Shown one piece after another: positions 59,555 through 64,000 of a stretch of 64,000 bases of DNA. Origin of the DNA: Beverwykella pulmonaria (Eukaryota > Ascomycota > Dothideomycetes > Pleosporales > Melanommataceae). The number at the start of each line of letters is the position of its first letter. The stretch's first letter is position 1. The DNA is taken from assembly GCA_001599595.1 (NCBI GenBank), contig BCHH01000003.1, positions 4,335,537-4,399,536 of the forward strand. Direction: 5' to 3'. The translations under genes and the position numbers were made by a program. Below the pieces are notes generated by a model. It had not been told where the DNA came from, made no database searches, and worked only from the letters and a program-made list of their open reading frames with translations.

Positions 59555-60035
59555 GTCAATGTCGTTGCTGTCCACAGCCTAAGAGGTGACAGCTACTCGA
59601 CATGGTCCGAAACCTCGTCAAATGACAAATCGAAACAATACTTACAACTGAAAGATGCTTTGCCTTGTTCACTTGGCTTCTGCAATGCTCGTATTCTCAC
59701 TTATGGATACGATGCCAGGGTATTATCAAACCATTTGCAAAGTGTTCTACTGAAAGAATCTTTACACTCGGTGAGGGACTGCTCTCCACCGTGGCAGATA
59801 AGGATGAGGAACGTCCCCTCATCTTCATTGGACACTCTCTCGGAGGCATTATTATCAAAAGCGTATGGCCCTACGGCGGGACAGCTTTTGACAATGCGCT
59901 GAATACGTTAGGCTCTTGTTTACGCACAGTCGAAGTCCATGCTATATGGATGATTGTTGAATTCTACCAGAGCCATTTATTTCTTTGGTACGCCGCATCA
60001 GGGTGCTGCAGTTTCTTTGGTGCTCGTGGATCGTG
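59555..60035 (+). pseudogene. Decayed SesB-like serine esterase domain (N terminus of fungal NLR-type proteins)
   Basis: Three pieces in shifting frames spell a lipase-like alpha/beta-hydrolase domain. VNVVAVHSLRGDSYSTWSE and NARILTYGYDARVLSN start at 59555. ERPLIFIGHSLGGIIIKS follows in the next frame, with the nucleophile motif GHSLGG. STRAIYFFGTPHQGAAVSL at 59963 is in the first frame again. The order and spacing match the domain found at the N terminus of many fungal NACHT/ankyrin or TPR proteins and in stand-alone esterases. Frameshifts separate the pieces, the linker parts are lost, and no NACHT domain follows. It is a relic, not a working gene. Confidence 0.7.
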
Positions 60036-60868
60036 GGATCAGACTTCTTTTTGCATTTGACAGTAGCACATGGGAATAATAAATCATTCTTTCTCCTCTT
60101 CCCCTTAATCTGATAGCCGAGAGATAGTATGGCGGACTACCCCACGAATGAGCCATAGCGACATAGATCCCGCGATCGAGCCATGGCAACACGGATACTG
60201 CAAACATGCTATAGCACCATGAATAATGCGCACGTATCTTAGCTATTATAAAACTTAGCCTTTCTAGAAATAACGTACTTCACAAGCGAGTCGCTCAATG
60301 GAGTTGAAGTGGATGAGATCAAGGGCTTACCTGTCAATTTGTTCGACGCACTGTCTATGTTGAAAGATTTTTACACGAGCTACTGCACAATAGTGACTGT
60401 AAACATTCCCAAAAAAATTTCATGTCAGTTTATCATGAGGTTGACTTGTGTATGAGAATTTTAAGGTGGTTCAGTTGTTTGCCAAACCCTTGGGCAAAGT
60501 ATTCGGAGTTAGCGATTGCCTGGATTACTCCAAGGAAATGCTTACTAATTTGCTTGAATAGCAGGTGTTTCGTGTGCGTTCCTAGAATTGAGGAGATGGT
60601 TGCCAGAGTTTATTTAGGCGAGACCTGGTTCATGACCTTGATCGGCGCCACGATTCTACTACCCCACTGTTTAAATAGAGGAGAAGGTTAAGAGGGTTGG
60701 GCCAGCTTTCATTATACTACAGCATTTAATAGAGGGTATAATACAGCAAGATATGCATCACTGGATCTAAAACCCAAAATCAGACACACGCCCTCGAGCT
60801 CGACCCAACAGTACATTAAGTCGTAATCCTCACACGCTCATCACCCTCCATACAACCCCGCCACGTAG
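60036..60868. other. Intergenic region, possible further relic DNA
   Basis: AT-rich DNA with no supportable gene. Parts may be the decayed continuation of the esterase gene, but I recognise no motif. Confidence 0.35.
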
Positions 60869-62596
60869 TTAGAACTTTGATCGTACGACTCCCTCACGGT
60901 CTCCGCAGCCGCTTCGGTCGAGTCCTTTGATTCTATCCATCAAACTGCGGATTGCGTTCTTTGACTTCTTCATTTCCGTTACTATGCTGCTCATGTATGT
61001 CGGATCCTTCCTCCATTTCCAGAGGATTGTATCCACCTCCTGGCTCTTCACTATGAGCTCCAAGCCTCCTTTAGCAACCATCTCCTTCATCATGGTCTCC
61101 CCCGGGAACTTTGTCTCGGGTCGCCGAATCTTGTGCAGGTTGTATACGGCCGCATTATCCAATATGATTTCGAGTCGCTTGAGGTTCTTGAGATTCCTGA
61201 GAGCCGATAAGTACACGTCGATACTGTCGATGTCGCCCTGGGTCCTGTTGTAGTACCACAGCGTGACGTGTTCGATATATTGTTTGCGCCCCTCGCAAAT
61301 CGATTGGAGGAACATCATCATCTGGTTCGCGTAGTAGAAGACGAATGTATTCAGGCGATAATAGATGGCCACTGCCTCTCTGTAGATTTGCTTGTTGGTT
61401 TGGAGGAGCGCGAGGGAGGAGCACGGCGCAGGACCCGGGCGGTATAATACTTTCGTGGGGAGGTTGGTGCCGGCTCGGTGGTGGGTAGTAGGGATGCGCC
61501 TAGAGGGGTTGATAGCACCTGCATGAACGAGGAAGTGATGATAAATTTGGTTTCGCAGTTCGGCAGGCAAATCGAGGATGCGGAAAGACTGGACAGACTG
61601 TTCTGACACTGGTTCTGGCTCTGACTTTGACTCTGGCTCTGGCTTTGACTCTGGCTCTGGCTTTGACTCTGGCTCTGAAGTACTTGCAAGGGTGGACGTT
61701 GAGCTGTTTCGGACTTTGGCGGCACGAGCTGGGTTGGTTCGTGTGCCGATCCGGACCCGCTTGGATGTGCGCCCTCCACATGTAGGCCTGTATTCATCGT
61801 CGGCCCCTGCTGCAGATTTTCGCTTGAGATTCAGAGCGGCCTCCTTTGTCTCGTCGACGGTTGCAACAGCCTCTCTAGGGCTCATGATTTCTTTGGCAAC
61901 GATCTTCTCGAGGACCCCGCCGCGGATGGGACCGGTGGTGCGGTTAGCCATGAGAATGTCGTGCCTGCTGCCATGTATGAGAGGTGTGAATCTCATCTTC
62001 GGTATGCGGAACTGGCGGAGCTTGTCCATACCATTATGGCGGAGCACGAGAAGATTGAGCTGAGGTGTGATATCCTGGGGACGCATGGGGACGCTTCGGT
62101 AGCCTTTCGAGGACTTGCACATGGCCTGGACCATGCTGGTTTCGTCAATACCGATGCTCAGCTCTTGGATGCCCGTACACCGCTTCATTCCGTCCACTAC
62201 CGCAGCCAAGTCGTGTGTATGGTCGAAGCCGATCTTGCGTAGAAGTTTTGCGTGATCTTTGTTGTAGCAGGTCCAGCGTTCGAAGACATACATTTCACGG
62301 AAGTGAAAGGTATTCTCGGAGAAGTAGATCTTGTTGCCAAGTGTAGGCAAGAAGCTGGCAGCGCCAGGAACTGTGTGGGGTAAACGACTTCCAGGCTCCT
62401 TCCCACATGGGATGTCTGTCACAAGAATAGGCTTCGTCTGGACCAGTACGGCCCTGAGGATCTTCTCCCAGCAAGTCTTGACAGCCTCGTTACGTAGGTC
62501 AAAGAAGTCGGTCTTCAAGCCGGCGTTTTTGCCGGTAACCTTTGCCTTCGTCTTCGGGGTAGTGGAGCCTCCGGTGGAGGCTTTGCGCGGGGCCAT
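60869..62596 (-). CDS. F-box-like (2EXR-type) protein with basic tail and PEPESK repeat
   Basis: Single-exon frame of 575 residues starting at a CCACCATGG context. The C-terminal half holds a typical 2EXR/F-box-like unit: FRILDLPAELRNQIYHHFLVHAG near residue 335, then SLALLQTNKQIYREAVAIYYRLNTFVFYYANQMMMFL. The N-terminal half has a similar but incomplete unit (KIYFSENTFHFREMYVFERW, then CTGIQELSIGIDETSM) that lacks the LPxELR front, as if it were a worn duplicate. A Lys-rich start and a Lys/Arg stretch (about 265-300) could be nuclear signals. Between them lies a PEPESK tandem repeat. Function unknown; the family is large and variable in filamentous ascomycetes. Confidence 0.75.
   Translation of the reverse strand: MAPRKASTGGSTTPKTKAKVTGKNAGLKTDFFDLRNEAVKTCWEKILRAVLVQTKPILVTDIPCGKEPGSRLPHTVPGAASFLPTLGNKIYFSENTFHFREMYVFERWTCYNKDHAKLLRKIGFDHTHDLAAVVDGMKRCTGIQELSIGIDETSMVQAMCKSSKGYRSVPMRPQDITPQLNLLVLRHNGMDKLRQFRIPKMRFTPLIHGSRHDILMANRTTGPIRGGVLEKIVAKEIMSPREAVATVDETKEAALNLKRKSAAGADDEYRPTCGGRTSKRVRIGTRTNPARAAKVRNSSTSTLASTSEPESKPEPESKPEPESKSEPEPVSEQSVQSFRILDLPAELRNQIYHHFLVHAGAINPSRRIPTTHHRAGTNLPTKVLYRPGPAPCSSLALLQTNKQIYREAVAIYYRLNTFVFYYANQMMMFLQSICEGRKQYIEHVTLWYYNRTQGDIDSIDVYLSALRNLKNLKRLEIILDNAAVYNLHKIRRPETKFPGETMMKEMVAKGGLELIVKSQEVDTILWKWRKDPTYMSSIVTEMKKSKNAIRSLMDRIKGLDRSGCGDREGVVRSKF
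61611..61679. repeat. 18-bp tandem repeat inside the F-box-like gene
   Basis: About 3.5 copies of an 18-bp unit (TCTGGCTCTGGCTTTGAC) encode PEPESK repeats on the minus strand. The unit length is a multiple of three, so copy changes keep the frame. Confidence 0.85.
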
Positions 62597-64000
62597 GGTG
62601 GCTCGTCTTCGCTGAGGTGGTGTGTGGTTGTCAGGTGGGGAGAGAAAGGTGTTTTATACAGCAGTCGCGTGTCGTGACTATGCGCTAGCGCGGGTCCGTC
62701 GGAGTCTACCTAGGTTAGAAGGAGTTAGTAATGGTAAGGAATCCTAACAATTTGACTCACACCGTATAGTGGGGCTTTACAGAGGAGGATCGACCTGTTT
62801 GGCTGTTGACTAAAACGTCGTCGTTGGGGAGAGCGCACGACGGGTCGTTCTGACCCTTGGGCCGAGGCTGCGTAACATTCACTAGCGTGCAAGTGAGGTA
62901 GAGCACAGTAAATCTGGCAAGCAGGCAGTGGGATCTGGATTGCACGCCGAGTACCACTGTACTCGTAAGAGGGGGGTTTGGTGTCGCAGCAAGAATAGCT
63001 AGAATTCACTTTGATAAATGCCACCTTCATGACATGAACAGAAGAAAGAAGGAGGGGGAGCCAAAAAGGGTGCAGTGAAATCTGGACAAGAAAAGTAACC
63101 CGATATGGCAAATAGCAATGGAAGTGGAGCAGAAAGTACAGCCAATAGGAAGTGTTTTGCAATCCGCCTCGAGGGTTGCAGAAAATAGAACAAGCCATGA
63201 ATTTAGGTCCAAGCGCAATTCCAACCGTTTTCCGCCACTTCATGGCTGTGGTACAGAAGTGCGCTATTTCCAGAAACAGGGGCGTGGATCTACACTCACC
63301 TCACCTACAAGGTTGCAGCCGCACTGGCTGTATATGCTCGACCTCAGGTCCTCATCACAGCGCCCATCCGTAGACCCCGCGTGTCATGATATGTGGCTTG
63401 CGGATGTAGGCTGAGCTTGAAGCATCGAACTGATGCGCCTGCTGATAATGAGGTGCCTGTCGATCATGAGGTGAGGCCTAGTACTGAATATCACTTGATG
63501 TCGTCCACAGAAAGTGTGTTAAGAAGAGAAGCACATTGCATCTAGCCATCTTATCATCTCCAATTCTTTTTCCTAAAAGCGGATATAGATGGAAGGTGCA
63601 TTGGAGAGGAGTTGTGTACGACGCGTTGTAGTTCTTCTGGACTGAGCCTCATGAGAAACCCGATCGCCACGTGCGGAGAGCGGGAAGCGGGAAGCGGAAG
63701 GCGGAAGGCGGACAGAGGAAAGCGGAAAGCAGGGGAACTCGAATGTTTGCATCAAGTTCTGGACGCTGGAGGCGGTGAAGCGGCGGTCCTGTGCCTGTGT
63801 TGGAGGCTAGAGGTGAGTCGTGATACGGGCAGCTGATTCACTAAACTCATCACGTGTAATTCCAGGATGTGTGCCGCCGAGGCAGCGTTGCATCCGACCG
63901 CCGGGGCGCGTCCGGATCCGCCCAGCCAAGAGTAAAAATGATGGCTCCCCTCTCTCTTTCTACCACTATCGTTCGTCTTTTTTAGCCACCCGCTGCGCTT
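62597..64000. other. Right flank, no gene supported
   Basis: About 1.4 kb upstream of the F-box-like gene. Promoter sequence is expected next to 62596. The rest shows only short overlapping frames. The last bases are pyrimidine-rich and could be the leader of a gene beyond the window. Confidence 0.4.
63672..63735. repeat. Purine-rich GCGGAAG short tandem repeat
   Basis: Units of 7-8 bp (GCGGGAA, GCGGAAG, GCGGAAAG) repeat with small changes over about 60 bp on the plus strand. Nearly all purine apart from the C in each unit. Confidence 0.8.

Noticed and set aside
61351..61797. Frame with a long Ser-Gln repeat
   Set aside because: It is the 18-bp repeat of the F-box-like gene read in another frame; the host frame is longer and has a recognisable domain.

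Overview
This window comes from a filamentous ascomycete (Pezizomycotina, perhaps a dothideomycete; the class is a guess). The evidence is dense protein genes on both strands, introns mostly 48-65 nt with GTAAGT-like donors and CTAAC/CTGAC branch sites, fungal families such as a BLM10 proteasome activator, GPI18, a PL3 pectate lyase and 2EXR/F-box-like proteins, and a Tc1-type transposon remnant with stop-rich decay like that left by repeat-induced point mutation. I saw no rRNA, tRNA or CRISPR array.

Layout. Positions 1-16556 are gene-poor. The only convincing gene there is a PHO80/PCL-type cyclin (4787-5854, minus), and a broken DD34E transposase lies at about 13060-13783. From 16.5 kb genes are dense: a conserved fungal protein of unknown role (16557-18497, -), a SET-domain lysine methyltransferase (20353-22747, +), a doubtful proline-rich tail gene (23186-23994, -), a secreted serine carboxypeptidase (24123-26578, -), a GT25 glycosyltransferase (27168-28484, -), an F-box-like protein (29011-30130, -), dehydrodolichyl diphosphate synthase (30749-31935, -), a conserved protein with Cys-Pro motifs (32393-34076, +), GINS subunit PSF3 (34502-35310, -), BLM10/PA200 (36320-42342, +), an ornithine cyclodeaminase/mu-crystallin homologue (43169-44717, -), ribosomal protein eL8 (45084-46054, -), GPI18 (46474-47961, +), PAB1 (49623-51961, +), a mitochondrial calcium uniporter (52824-54583, -), a PL3 pectate lyase (55197-56092, -), a decayed 2OG-Fe(II) oxygenase (57053-57430), an M20 metallopeptidase/amidohydrolase (57867-59202, +), a decayed NLR-type serine esterase domain (59555-60035) and a 2EXR/F-box-like protein (60869-62596, -).

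Most genes are housekeeping: DNA replication, proteasome regulation, translation and mRNA binding, dolichol and GPI-anchor synthesis, mitochondrial calcium uptake. They do not form a pathway cluster. The right-hand 10 kb (pectate lyase, two pseudogenes, the M20 enzyme, the F-box-like protein) looks more accessory. Gene models were built by hand from reading frame, splice signals and family motifs; each exon chain given keeps an open frame. I found no clearly new multi-gene system. The best leads are an Asp-to-Glu change in the calcium-selectivity motif of the uniporter, an A-rich tract upstream of PAB1, a GC-AG intron beside the catalytic serine codon of the carboxypeptidase, and the relic of an NLR-type esterase domain.
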